A DNA stretch of 61,328 nucleotides. Origin: an uncultured Pseudomonadales bacterium (GTDB lineage: Bacteria > Pseudomonadota > Gammaproteobacteria > Pseudomonadales > Azotimanducaceae). Positions within the stretch are counted from its first letter, which is position 1, and the number at the start of each line of letters is the position of its first letter. The stretch covers positions 1-61,328 of the forward strand of contig CAJJAQ010000014.1 of NCBI GenBank assembly GCA_905182095.1, in the 5' to 3' direction. The position numbers were made by a program, and so were the translations under genes. Of this stretch, positions 44,453-54,361 are shown piece after piece. The notes below the pieces were generated by a model that saw only the letters and a program-made list of their open reading frames with translations, did not search any database and was not told the DNA's origin.

Positions 44453-44801
44453 CACATTCTCACTGCCTTTCGACAATGTGCGGACTATCTCATCTCCCTC
44501 GCCAACTTATCACCAAGTAACTTATCACCAAGTAACTTAGTACTAAGAATCGTTAGGGAGCGGGACGCTCTGGCCTGTTATTAAGAGCACTTGAAGCCTT
44601 CTTTTAGTCTCGGTTTAAACTATGTTTAAACTAGACCAAAATTCGGTTTCAGCTCTCAGGTAGTCTCTGCACCTTCCGACAGTGTACTGTCGGCTTGGCT
44701 CAGGATTGCCGGCGGCCCTGCGTTTATTGCAAGTTCGCTACGGTTTCCCTGAATTCATCCCGTTCATCCTGACCCTTTCGGTGTCAGGCGCACCTGTATT
44801 G
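44453..44801 (-). ncRNA. Group I self-splicing intron (349 nt) in the tRNA-Ile2 anticodon loop, no internal ORF
   Basis: Minus strand: P element AATTCAGGGAAACC, Q AATCCTGAGCCAAGCC, R GGTGCAGAGACTA, S GATAGTCC; P4 TTCAGG/CCTGAG, P3 CGGGAT/GTCCCG, P7 GACTA/TAGTC, P8 CTCCCT/AGGGAG; terminal G; exon U before intron; GTG guide at nt 9-11 complementary to CAU. Confidence 0.93.
44504..44539. repeat. 2.4 tandem copies of AACTTATCACCAAGT (15 bp) in the intron P8 loop
   Basis: Direct reading. Confidence 0.9.
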
Positions 44802-44989
44802 ATGAGTCCACTGCTCTAACCAACTGAGCTATAGGCCCCATATCATATCGCTATCATTTGTTTGTACGGCATGCCGCGCAAACTGTCATCGCACTTGGCG
44901 CAATTATTACACAAAGATGACAACACTGCTGTTCAGAAGTGATAATTCGCTCCTAGGATAGGCTTCCTCAATGCAAAAGCAGACTTCGC

Positions 44990-46894
44990 CTAAACGTTGT
45001 TTCTGCCTTTGCCACCTTCGACGCTTTCATCAAGAAAACTACGCAAGTGTTCCGAACGGCTAGGATGACGCAATTTGCGCAATGCCTTAGCCTCAATCTG
45101 ACGTATTCTTTCACGTGTTACATCAAATTGCTTACCTACCTCTTCCAGAGTGTGGTCGGTATTCATATCAATGCCGAAGCGCATACGCAGAACTTTGGCT
45201 TCGCGAGCGGTTAATCCACCCAACACATCTTTAGTCGCTTCTCTTAAGCCTTCGCCTGTAGCAAGGTCTATAGGAGAGCCAATTGTACTGTCTTCAATAA
45301 AGTCACCCAAGTGCGAATCTTCATCGTCACCAATTGGCGTTTCCATGGAAATCGGTTCTTTGGCAATTTTTAGTACTCGCCGTACTTTATCTTCTGGCAT
45401 CTCCATACGCTCGCCTAGTTCTTCTGGCGTTGGCTCACGACCCATTTCTTGCAGCATTTGCCGTGATACACGGTTTAGCTTATTAATGGTTTCTATCATG
45501 TGCACCGGAATACGGATGGTTCTGGCTTGGTCCGCAATAGAACGCGTAATAGCCTGACGAATCCACCAAGTAGCGTAAGTTGAAAACTTATAGCCGCGAC
45601 GATATTCAAACTTATCCACGGCCTTCATCAAACCAATGTTACCTTCTTGAATAAGATCTAAGAACTGTAACCCGCGGTTCGTGTATTTCTTCGCAATCGA
45701 AATAACCAAGCGCAAGTTCGCTTCGACCATATCTTTTTTCGCTCGGCGAGCTTTCGCTTCGCCCAATGACATACGTCGATTAATATCCTTAATTTCAACA
45801 ATGCTGAGTTCAGTAATTTTACTCAGAGCTTTCATTTTCTTTTGTGACCGGAGAATGTCTTCGCGCTGGTTTTCTAACGCAACGGCGTATTCTTTTTTGC
45901 TCTTGGAAATCTTGTTCATCCAAGTCACGCTGATTTCATTACCGATATATTCTTTGCGGAACAATTCGCGAGGCACCCGAGCACGCCTGACAACTGCGTT
46001 AGTAATAATACGCTCATGACGGCGCACAATACCTTGGGCCTCACGAGCCATGGCCACCATGCGATCAAAATGCTTTGGTACTAACTTAAAGCAGCAATAG
46101 GCTTCGGCCAGTTTAACCATCTGAGCTTCTGACTCTTTGCTGCTAGCACCTTTCTCTTCAATTATTTTCAGCGACTTATTGTATTGACGCTTAAGTAGAG
46201 AAAAACGCTTCTTCGCTTCAATGGGATCTGGGCCCTTATTCTCTTCTTCCTCTTCCTCAGCAACCACCGGAGTGCCATCTGGGTTCAGCGCTGGCGTACC
46301 GTCTGCATTTAATACAGGCTCTGGCTTCTTCGGCGGCTCTTGACCCACCTGAGTTGCTGCAGGAACATTATCTGTGGGGTCTAAATAGCCTACTAACAGA
46401 TCCGCAAGCTTTTCTTCTTTGGTTACATCCGCATAGGTATCGAGTAAGTAACTGACAGTGCCAGGGTAATAGGCCAATGCCGTTAAAACATCTCTTATGC
46501 CTTCTTCGATACGCTTAGCAATTGCGATCTCACCTTCTCTGGTGAGTAGCTCAACAGTACCCATTTCACGCATATACATACGTACTGGATCTGTTGTGCG
46601 ACCTGCTTCAGTCTCTACCGCTGCAAGGGCAGCCGCAGCTTCCTCCGCGGCTAGCTCATCAGCGGTATTTTCTTCATTAGAAAGCAATTCATCTGCATCT
46701 GGGGCTGTTTCATAAACAGTAATCCCCATATCGTTAATCATGCGAATAATGTCTTCGATCTGCTCGGGGTCAGAAATATCGTCGGGCAGGTGATCGTTGA
46801 CTTCGCCGTAGGTCAAAAAGCCCTGCTCTTTGCCCTTTTTAATAAGTTCTTTTAGGCGCGATTGCTGCTGGTCATTGGCAATTTGATTACTCAT
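44990..46894 (-). CDS. rpoD: RNA polymerase sigma-70 factor RpoD
   Basis: [101 protein letters not shown]. Confidence 0.98.
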   Translation of the reverse strand: MSNQIANDQQQSRLKELIKKGKEQGFLTYGEVNDHLPDDISDPEQIEDIIRMINDMGITVYETAPDADELLSNEENTADELAAEEAAAALAAVETEAGRTTDPVRMYMREMGTVELLTREGEIAIAKRIEEGIRDVLTALAYYPGTVSYLLDTYADVTKEEKLADLLVGYLDPTDNVPAATQVGQEPPKKPEPVLNADGTPALNPDGTPVVAEEEEEENKGPDPIEAKKRFSLLKRQYNKSLKIIEEKGASSKESEAQMVKLAEAYCCFKLVPKHFDRMVAMAREAQGIVRRHERIITNAVVRRARVPRELFRKEYIGNEISVTWMNKISKSKKEYAVALENQREDILRSQKKMKALSKITELSIVEIKDINRRMSLGEAKARRAKKDMVEANLRLVISIAKKYTNRGLQFLDLIQEGNIGLMKAVDKFEYRRGYKFSTYATWWIRQAITRSIADQARTIRIPVHMIETINKLNRVSRQMLQEMGREPTPEELGERMEMPEDKVRRVLKIAKEPISMETPIGDDEDSHLGDFIEDSTIGSPIDLATGEGLREATKDVLGGLTAREAKVLRMRFGIDMNTDHTLEEVGKQFDVTRERIRQIEAKALRKLRHPSRSEHLRSFLDESVEGGKGRNNV

Positions 46895-47293
46895 AGCTTC
46901 TCATTTCTCGAATGTCTTAGATCTGTATAGATGCGAATCAATACACGGGGCGCTCTCACCGATTCATTGACCCCAATTAAGCCGACAGCAATCCACTTAA
47001 ACTGTCTAAAAGAATACTCTGCCTATTCAATAATAAGGCCATCTTCAAAGAACTAAACAAATGAGAGGAGTAGAACAAGAAGTCGCGTGTCTGAAGGGCT
47101 TTATTTAACCGCCTCACGTATACGCTGTTGGGCTGCTCTCTACGCTTTCACCTGGTAGGTCTTAATACAGGGTAAGAAAAGGATTATACCGGCGAGGCTT
47201 CTTTGACGCCACCCTTTGGTGCAATCTTTACACCTAAAAATACTGCTCTCCAGTGACAGTTTATGCGTAATCTAGAGTCACAGCCCCGCCACA

Positions 47294-49033
47294 TTAACTT
47301 TCGTCTGGTGCCTCAGATCGGCGCACGAAACTGCGTAGATCACTGATGCTTGGATCGTTTTGTTGCGCAAGCTGTGCTCTACGCTGGGCAGATTGATGAG
47401 TTTTTACAAGGTGGGCTAATCCTTCCGCGAACTCTTTTTCTAGCGCCGCGTCACCTAAGGCAGATGGCCTCTTTGCTAAAACAATGACCGCTTCGTAGGA
47501 GCTACCATCGGGCCAGCGGGCAATGACTTCCTCAGCATCAACACAACTTTGTTGCTGCAAAAGTAACATCAACGTACCCAGCAAACCCAAAGTGCCAACG
47601 TGGACTAAAGCTTGTTCTCTCAACTCAAGTTTTACAGAAGCCCACAACATTGGACTCTTAACCAAAATCCCTGCCAGGCGTTCGCTTAACGCAGCTTCGC
47701 CTCTTTTCGTTTGCGGCCGGGGGCGAGCAATGCGCGGGGCACCACCCACTGGCGCGGCCATGCCACTCATTTCGCGCACACGGGCAACAACAAGGTCCTT
47801 CAAAATGCCTTTCGACATTTTTTCTACGTAGGGATTAGCAACCCCCATAAATTTTGCTCTGCCATCTAAAGAGTTCAAATCCAAACCTTCGGCTAAGCGC
47901 TTTAAAAGAAACTCAATGCCTGGGGTGGCGTTATTGAGAAACCCATCAAATGCCTCGCGCCCCTGCGTGCGAATCAAAGAGTCAGGGTCCTCGCCATTGG
48001 GCAAAAACACAAATTTCAACTGGCGGTGCTCATTAAGAATCGGCAGTGCGCTTTCCAGTGCACGCCAAGCCGCAGAGCGCCCAGCCTTATCGCCGTCAAA
48101 GCAACAAACCACTTCGTCGGAATATTTATAAAGCTTTTGGAAGTGCGCCTCACCGGTAGCCGTACCAAGAGTCGCAACGGCATTGAGTACGCCATTTTGT
48201 GCCAAAGCTACAACATCCATGTAACCTTCAACCACAATCAGGCGCTGAATATTTCTTAACGCCTTGCGCGCCTCATAGAGTCCATATAATTCCTGACCTT
48301 TGAAGAACACTGGAGTTTCAGGAGAGTTTAGATATTTGGGCCCCTCTTCATCACCCAACTTGCGACCACCAAAGCCAATAACTCGCCCTCGAGTGTCGCG
48401 GATTGGAAACATAATCCGATGACGAAAGCGGTCATAAACATTGCCCTTGTCATTTTTAATGGTCAAGCCAGCCGTAAGCAGCTTAGTGGCATCGGGCGCA
48501 ACAACACCAGAGCCAGTGGCCGGCTCCGCAAGCAATGCATCACTCAAACTGTGCCAGCCAGGAGGGGCATAACCGACGCCAAAATCTCGAGCTACTTCCC
48601 CAGTCAGACCCCGTTGCTTCAGATAACCAACCGCATCACTGGATGATCGTAACTGCGAGCGAAAAAAGCGCTCGGCCCGCTCCAATACCTGAAACAAACT
48701 ATTATCGACTTCTACCCTAGGCTTACCATTTTCTTCACGAGGGACCTCTAAACCCAAATCTTTTGCCAACGCTTCAACCGCTTCGACAAATTCCATGCGC
48801 TCAAATTTCATAATAAAGGTCAGCGCGGTGCCACTTTCCTGACAGCCAAAGCAGTGAAAAAATTGTTTATCCGGACTAACCGAGAAAGAAGGGGATTTTT
48901 CGTCGTGAAACGGGCACAGCCCAGAATAATTTTTGCCGGTCTTTTTCAAAGCCACGCGGCCGTCGATCACTTCGACAATGTCTGCGCGATCAATTAGATC
49001 ATTAATGAAAGCTTGAGGTATTAGGCCAGCCAC
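47294..49033 (-). CDS. dnaG: DNA primase
   Basis: Zn-finger CPFHDEKSPSFSVSPDKQFFHCFGC; TOPRIM VEGYMDVVALAQNG; CFDGDKAG. Confidence 0.97.
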   Translation of the reverse strand: MAGLIPQAFINDLIDRADIVEVIDGRVALKKTGKNYSGLCPFHDEKSPSFSVSPDKQFFHCFGCQESGTALTFIMKFERMEFVEAVEALAKDLGLEVPREENGKPRVEVDNSLFQVLERAERFFRSQLRSSSDAVGYLKQRGLTGEVARDFGVGYAPPGWHSLSDALLAEPATGSGVVAPDATKLLTAGLTIKNDKGNVYDRFRHRIMFPIRDTRGRVIGFGGRKLGDEEGPKYLNSPETPVFFKGQELYGLYEARKALRNIQRLIVVEGYMDVVALAQNGVLNAVATLGTATGEAHFQKLYKYSDEVVCCFDGDKAGRSAAWRALESALPILNEHRQLKFVFLPNGEDPDSLIRTQGREAFDGFLNNATPGIEFLLKRLAEGLDLNSLDGRAKFMGVANPYVEKMSKGILKDLVVARVREMSGMAAPVGGAPRIARPRPQTKRGEAALSERLAGILVKSPMLWASVKLELREQALVHVGTLGLLGTLMLLLQQQSCVDAEEVIARWPDGSSYEAVIVLAKRPSALGDAALEKEFAEGLAHLVKTHQSAQRRAQLAQQNDPSISDLRSFVRRSEAPDES

Positions 49034-49199
49034 TTGGTTTATGCGTCTATTAGTAAATATTCAAAGGGTAGGCGAGAGTATCACAGGTAGGCGATTTGAG
49101 GAGACTAGCTGTGACGATATGAGCGAGCTTTAGACCTATTGATCAGCCACCTATGATTGACCGCCCAATTCCTGCTGGGCGTCTATTTGAGCTTAAAAA

Positions 49200-49658
49200 C
49201 TAGGCAAGTTGCGCTTTAACCAACGCGCTGGCTTTACCCATATCCACTCGACCTTCGCCTTGAGCTTTCAAGAGTGCCATGACTTTACCCATGTCTTGCA
49301 TGCCCGCAGCGGCAGATTGTTCAATTAGTGAAGCGACAAATGCGGCTAACTCGTTGGCATCCATCTGGGCAGGCAGAAAACCTTCGATAACAGTTATTTC
49401 GTAAGCCTCCACCTTCACTAGATCATCTCGACCAGCCTTGGCAAATTGACTTAATGCATCTTGCCGTTGTTTGAGCATTTTATTCAGAACAGTCATAACG
49501 TCGTCGTCGCTTACGTCACGGCGCTCGTCTATCTCTATTCGCTTAATCTCAGAATTGACCATTCGCAACGTTGCCACACGCTCTTTATCTCGAGCACGCA
49601 TGGCGTCTTTGGTAGCTTGGTTCAAAGTTAACTTCAATTCAGACTTTATTTCAGACAT
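49200..49658 (-). CDS. yqeY: GatB/YqeY domain protein
   Basis: KDAMRARDKERVATLRMVNSEIKRIEIDERR; between rpsU and dnaG. Confidence 0.92.
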   Translation of the reverse strand: MSEIKSELKLTLNQATKDAMRARDKERVATLRMVNSEIKRIEIDERRDVSDDDVMTVLNKMLKQRQDALSQFAKAGRDDLVKVEAYEITVIEGFLPAQMDANELAAFVASLIEQSAAAGMQDMGKVMALLKAQGEGRVDMGKASALVKAQLA

Positions 49659-49778
49659 GAGTTCTCACTCTTAAAATGGAGTATGAAGAAAATTCTGGAG
49701 GGAACATGCAGACCCAACATTAAGTTGAGTCTACCAGAGCAGCGCGGCTTAGCGCTTAACTCTCGAACTCTTTACTCT

Positions 49779-49994
49779 TTAATAAGAGCGTTCGAACTTA
49801 CGTGTTTCGCGCTGGAGCTTCTTAATATGACGCTTTACCGCTGCAGCAGCTTTACGCTTGCGCACAGCAGTAGGCTTTTCATAAAACTCGCGACGACGCA
49901 CTTCTGAAAGTACACCGGCTTTTTCACATGAGCGCTTAAAGCGACGTAATGCGATATCGAATGGTTCGTTCTCTTTGACTCTGACTTGAGGCAT
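49779..49994 (-). CDS. rpsU: 30S ribosomal protein S21
   Basis: [56 protein letters not shown]. Confidence 0.98.
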   Translation of the reverse strand: MPQVRVKENEPFDIALRRFKRSCEKAGVLSEVRRREFYEKPTAVRKRKAAAAVKRHIKKLQRETRKFERSY

Positions 49995-50353
49995 AACTTG
50001 TCTTGAAAGATGATAAGGGCGCGGATTCTACACATTGCCCGGTAAACCAGCAACTAACTTCACGCGGATTATGCAAACTAACGCATATTCCATTGCTTCG
50101 ACTGACCTAAATCGGTGCAATATCCCCTGCGCCGCCGACATACTGAACAAAATCTAAATATTTTGCTGTTCGGTATTTTTAACGGCCAGGGCATAAAGTT
50201 CCAGCTTACGCTCAGGCCACCGAACCGGGGCTGAGCCAATGACCGTAAGTAAACTAGCAAGCACCCTTAGGCAAAAATTATCCAAACTCGTCGCAAAAAC
50301 GGATTCTCTGCAATATCCACAGATATAAATAAGCAGATTAGGTAACATGCCCT

Positions 50354-50553
50354 ATCCTAATTTTAGGTGTTGAATCATCCTGAGACGAGACGGGCTTAAC
50401 CCAATGCTGACTTTAGGTATTGAACCATCCTTTGACGAAACGAGCTTAGCTCAATGCAAATTCCAAGTATTGAACCATCCTGTGACGAGACGGGCTTAAC
50501 CTGATGCTAGTTTTAGGTATTGAATCTTCCTGTGACGAGACGGGCTTAGCCCT
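50354..50553 (+). repeat. Four tandem 50-bp copies of the tsaD 5' end (last copy is the true gene start)
   Basis: Units at 50354, 50404, 50454, 50504; shared core TTGAAYCWTCCTKWGACGARACGRGCTTA. Confidence 0.95.
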
Positions 50554-51514
50554 CTACGACACCGAAAAGGGCTTAATCAGTCAGGCTTTACACAGCCAAG
50601 TAGACCTACACGCGGACTATGGTGGCGTGGTCCCTGAACTGGCCTCACGCGACCACGTGCGCAAAATAACGCCGCTCACCCGCCTGGTGTTAAACGACGC
50701 TAACAAATCATTATCCGACCTCGATGGCATCGCTTATACCGCAGGCCCCGGATTGATGGGCGCGCTATTGGTAGGCGCGTCTTTTGCCAAGAGTCTTGCT
50801 TGGTCATTAGATATACCCTCTATTGGAGTCCACCATATGGAGGCGCACCTATTAGCGCCTCTAATCGACCCTAGTAATGCACCCGAATTACCCTTTCTCG
50901 CACTGTTGGTTTCTGGCGGCCACACTCAACTAGTGCACGTCAAAGCATTTGGGGATTATGAGATTTTGGGCGAATCACTAGACGACGCTGCCGGCGAAGC
51001 CTTCGATAAGACTGCAAAATTGCTTGGTTTAGGTTACCCCGGCGGCCCAAAAATTGCTGCCAAAGCACAGTCTGGCGACCCCAAAAGGTTCAAATTTCCA
51101 CGCCCAATGACCGACCGACCCGGATTAGATTTTAGTTTCAGCGGCCTCAAAACCTTCGCACTAAATACGGTGCACAACAATTCACCCCTGAGCGAGCAGG
51201 ACAAAGCCGATATTGCGTTAGCATTTGAACTTGCTGCGGTAGATACCCTGACCATTAAATGTAAGCGCGCAATTGAACAAACCAAAGCAAAGCACCTAGT
51301 CATTGCTGGCGGCGTCAGTGCTAATACCCGCCTCAGAGAAAAATTATCCAGTAGCCTCAGTGCTGAAGTAATTTACGCACCATTGGAACTCTGCACCGAT
51401 AACGGCGCAATGATCGCCTACGCAGGCGCTTTGCGTCTTGCCGCCGGGCAGCGTAGCGACCTTGGCATTATGACCAAAGCGCGCTGGCCTATGGACCAAT
51501 TGGAACCCATTTAA
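50504..51514 (+). CDS. tsaD: tRNA N6-adenosine threonylcarbamoyltransferase TsaD
   Basis: [50 protein letters not shown]. Confidence 0.97.
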   Translation: MLVLGIESSCDETGLALYDTEKGLISQALHSQVDLHADYGGVVPELASRDHVRKITPLTRLVLNDANKSLSDLDGIAYTAGPGLMGALLVGASFAKSLAWSLDIPSIGVHHMEAHLLAPLIDPSNAPELPFLALLVSGGHTQLVHVKAFGDYEILGESLDDAAGEAFDKTAKLLGLGYPGGPKIAAKAQSGDPKRFKFPRPMTDRPGLDFSFSGLKTFALNTVHNNSPLSEQDKADIALAFELAAVDTLTIKCKRAIEQTKAKHLVIAGGVSANTRLREKLSSSLSAEVIYAPLELCTDNGAMIAYAGALRLAAGQRSDLGIMTKARWPMDQLEPI

Positions 51515-51521
51515 CGGTCAT

Positions 51522-51896
51522 GTGCAGAAAATGACTCAAGCCAGCCCAGACAAAATTTTTGTTAATAACCTGCGTGTGCAAGCCATATTGGGTATTTACC
51601 CCATTGAGCGAGAACAAGTTCAAGAAGTAGTTATTAGCCTGGAAATTGAAACCGATTGCAGCACAGCCGCCGCATCCAAAGACCTAGCAGATAGCTTAGA
51701 TTACGCCGCCCTAGCCGACGCCGTGGCCGCACTGACGATCAATGGCAAATACCTGCTGATTGAGACATTGATAGAAGACATCGCTCTGCATTGCTTGCAA
51801 CAACCGCTAGTACAGGGGGTCAGTGTTCAAGTGGAAAAACCCCAAGCCGTTGCGCGAGCAGACTCCGTGGGTATCAGAATTTATCGCTGCAACTGA
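51522..51896 (+). CDS. folB: Dihydroneopterin aldolase
   Basis: [45 protein letters not shown]; start may be 51531. Confidence 0.9.
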   Translation: MQKMTQASPDKIFVNNLRVQAILGIYPIEREQVQEVVISLEIETDCSTAAASKDLADSLDYAALADAVAALTINGKYLLIETLIEDIALHCLQQPLVQGVSVQVEKPQAVARADSVGIRIYRCN

Positions 51897-52951
51897 ACCC
51901 CGAGCCAAGCAATGCGCTTGGCCGCTAGTGCGTCGCCAAAAGCCTTGCCCTGAAGCCCTGCCTTTTCTTCACCTGTCATTTCCACTGTTTTAAGGTTTTC
52001 AGCAATAGGCGCTAACTCTGCAACCAATGTTTGTCGTTGCTTTGGGTCGGGTAACAAATTCAATACCGCCAATAGTCGCTGCTGGGAATGCAGCGCCTGC
52101 AAAGACAGCAAACTTGCATACAGTAATGCCGCTGATGTTTCACGAAACCCCATCAACCCAGGCAAATGTTGGCAACGATCTAAGGCCAGCTGTAGACAAG
52201 TGTTCGGTACACGCAAGCGCTCAGATAATGCACGATAACCGACCTCAGCTAGAGGTAAGTGCGCAAAAGACTGCGCCATTGAGTCGCCACGACTCGTACA
52301 CTGAGGCCAAATATCTAATAACTCGGGTAGCCAATCACGCAATGCGTTGCACTCGTTTAACACTTGAAAAAAGCGTCTGGGATTAGCCACTGCAAGGGCT
52401 TTAGACAACTCTTGCCAAATACGCTCTGCCGAAAGCGTCTTCAATTCGCCACTATTCGACATATCGCGCATCAGCGCCATGGTCTCATTGGCAACACTAA
52501 AATCTGTCAGCATCGCAGCGAATCTGGCCACACGAAATACCCGCAATGGATCCTCGGCAAAGGCAGGAGACACATGGCGGAGAACCTTTGCATGCAAGTC
52601 CGCTTGACCATTATAGGGGTCAATTAATGTGCCATCTGAAGTCTTCGCTATGGCATTTATGGTCAGATCTCTACGCTGCAAATCCTCCTCTAAAGTGACT
52701 AATGGGCTGGCGTCTACTTGAAAGCCAGTATGCCCTTGACCACGTTTACGCTCAGTTCTGGCTAAGGCATATTCCTCTTTGCTTTGCGGGTGCAAAAACA
52801 CCGGGAAATCACGCCCTATTTGCACAAAACCCAGGTTGATGAGTTGCTCTGGCGTACTGCCCACTACCACCCAATCACGATCGCCTGGCAAGCGCCCAAG
52901 CAGCTCGTCTCGTACGGCACCACCAACTATGTGACTTTGAATATTTTCCAT
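51881..52951 (-). CDS. cca: CCA-adding / tRNA nucleotidyltransferase
   Basis: [47 protein letters not shown]. Confidence 0.93.
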   Translation of the reverse strand: MENIQSHIVGGAVRDELLGRLPGDRDWVVVGSTPEQLINLGFVQIGRDFPVFLHPQSKEEYALARTERKRGQGHTGFQVDASPLVTLEEDLQRRDLTINAIAKTSDGTLIDPYNGQADLHAKVLRHVSPAFAEDPLRVFRVARFAAMLTDFSVANETMALMRDMSNSGELKTLSAERIWQELSKALAVANPRRFFQVLNECNALRDWLPELLDIWPQCTSRGDSMAQSFAHLPLAEVGYRALSERLRVPNTCLQLALDRCQHLPGLMGFRETSAALLYASLLSLQALHSQQRLLAVLNLLPDPKQRQTLVAELAPIAENLKTVEMTGEEKAGLQGKAFGDALAAKRIAWLGVQLQR

Positions 52952-53091
52952 ACGCGGAGTTTACAAGATAGCGGCGAGTTACTGCATGAAGAAAATTCGG
53001 TTTTTGCCGGCGCAGCAATAAACCATAAAGATTCAGATTGGCCTAAAGGGCCGTTTGCATGCTACTCAGATAGCCCCAAAAGCAAACTGAA

Positions 53092-53922
53092 CTAATAGGC
53101 CGCCTGACGGGTAACCTCTTCGGTCTCCAAACAATAGGCGGTTAAGTATCGCCCCCAAACACAGCCCGTATCTAAGGCTACATGTGCGGTGGAATGCGTT
53201 ACGCCATTGAGTGAAGCCCAATGGCCAAAAAGAATTTTTTCGGCCCTATCTTCGCTCGGCGTTTGTGCAAACCAAGGCACAAAACCACTGGGGGTATCGG
53301 CAAGGCCGCCCTTCTCGGCAAAGTTCATGGCGCAAGTGGCATCAACATAACGCATACGAGTAAAATAATTAGTGATGATCCGCAAACGATCCATTCCGCC
53401 CAACGCCTCATCCCAACAAGGAGGTTCATTGCCATACATCTTGGCAAAAAATTCTTTGTAGTCTACTGCGCCAGCATGCATAACGTCGCCGGCATCCTGA
53501 CCGATAACAGCCTCCACTTGGGCTGCATAGCTTAGGGCTTGAACCGCACTCCAAAATCCTGGAATACCCGCATGGACCATAATATGACCCTTAGCTTGGT
53601 GTACGAGTTTTTGCTTGCGCAGCCAATGCCCTATTTCGAAAACATCTTCGGCCTGAAGCAAATCCGCAAAGGTATCTTTGCCACTGGGCTTATGGCCGCC
53701 AAAGAGAATCGCCAAAAAATGCAGGTCGTGATTACCCAAAACAATCTGACATTGGCTCGAAAGGTCTTTAACGCGACGCAACAGCTGCAACGAATCCGGA
53801 CCTCGATTGATCAGGTCTCCTGCCAACCAAAGCTCATCTTCAGAGGAAAAATTCAGCCGCTCTAACAGTGCATCGAACTCGCGAAGACAGCCTTGTATGT
53901 CACCTATTGCATAAGTTGCCAT
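53092..53922 (-). CDS. apaH: Symmetrical bis(5'-nucleosyl)-tetraphosphatase
   Basis: MATYAIGDIQGCLREFDALLERL; LAGDLINRGPDSLQLLRRVKDL; VLGNHDLHFLAI. Confidence 0.96.
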   Translation of the reverse strand: MATYAIGDIQGCLREFDALLERLNFSSEDELWLAGDLINRGPDSLQLLRRVKDLSSQCQIVLGNHDLHFLAILFGGHKPSGKDTFADLLQAEDVFEIGHWLRKQKLVHQAKGHIMVHAGIPGFWSAVQALSYAAQVEAVIGQDAGDVMHAGAVDYKEFFAKMYGNEPPCWDEALGGMDRLRIITNYFTRMRYVDATCAMNFAEKGGLADTPSGFVPWFAQTPSEDRAEKILFGHWASLNGVTHSTAHVALDTGCVWGRYLTAYCLETEEVTRQAAY

Positions 53923-53933
53923 ATCAATTGCTA

Positions 53934-54305
53934 CTAATGCAAAGAGTTAGGAACCAACAGCGAGAATATTGGAATAGGCACATCTACTTTAACACCCTCA
54001 TCCGTCTGAAACTCATAACTGCCTTGCATTGAACCGACTGGGGTTTTCAAGATCGCCCCACTTGAGTAGCGAAAGGCCTCACCTGGTTTTAACCAAGGTT
54101 GCTGCCCAATCACCCCAGGCCCCGTGACTTCTTCAACTTGACCCTGACCATCAGTAATAGTCCAGTGCCTATTCAACAACTGACTGCTTTGCTGAGTATT
54201 ATTTTTAATGGTGATGGTATAACCAAAAACGAAGCGCTGAGCTTCTGGATCTGATTGATCCTCTAAATACTGGGATTCAACGTTAACTTGGATGTATTTT
54301 TCCAC
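53934..54305 (-). CDS. apaG: ApaG (Co2+/Mg2+ efflux) protein
   Basis: YTITIKNNTQQSSQLLNRHWTITDGQGQVEEVTGPGVIGQQPWLKPGEAFRYSSG. Confidence 0.95.
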   Translation of the reverse strand: MEKYIQVNVESQYLEDQSDPEAQRFVFGYTITIKNNTQQSSQLLNRHWTITDGQGQVEEVTGPGVIGQQPWLKPGEAFRYSSGAILKTPVGSMQGSYEFQTDEGVKVDVPIPIFSLLVPNSLH

Positions 54306-54361
54306 TGAAACTTTCCGACCTATGTTGGTTTAAACCTATTCGCCCAAAAATTGTTTTTTGC

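Larger units (their letters stand above)
44413..44838 (-). tRNA. ileX: tRNA-Ile2(CAU) split by a group I intron: 5' exon 44838..44802, 3' exon 44452..44413, CCA encoded
   Basis: Joined exons GGGCCTATAGCTCAGTTGGTTAGAGCAGTGGACTCAT/AATCCATTGGTCCCAGGTTCGAGTCCTGGTGGGCCCACCA (77 nt) form a complete cloverleaf; location after rpoD; CAU with Ile2-like body. Elongator Met not formally excluded. Confidence 0.92.

Noticed and set aside
44453-44801. Intron-encoded homing endonuclease
   Set aside because: No ORF of useful length in either strand of the 349-nt intron.
44413-44838. Two adjacent tRNA fragments or a decayed tRNA with a random insertion
   Set aside because: The halves join precisely into a canonical tRNA and the insert has the full P/Q/R/S group I core, terminal G and a guide sequence, so an intron explains it better.
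50354-50553. 50-bp tandem array as a CRISPR-like array
   Set aside because: No alternation of constant repeats with unique spacers; every unit is a diverged copy of the tsaD start.
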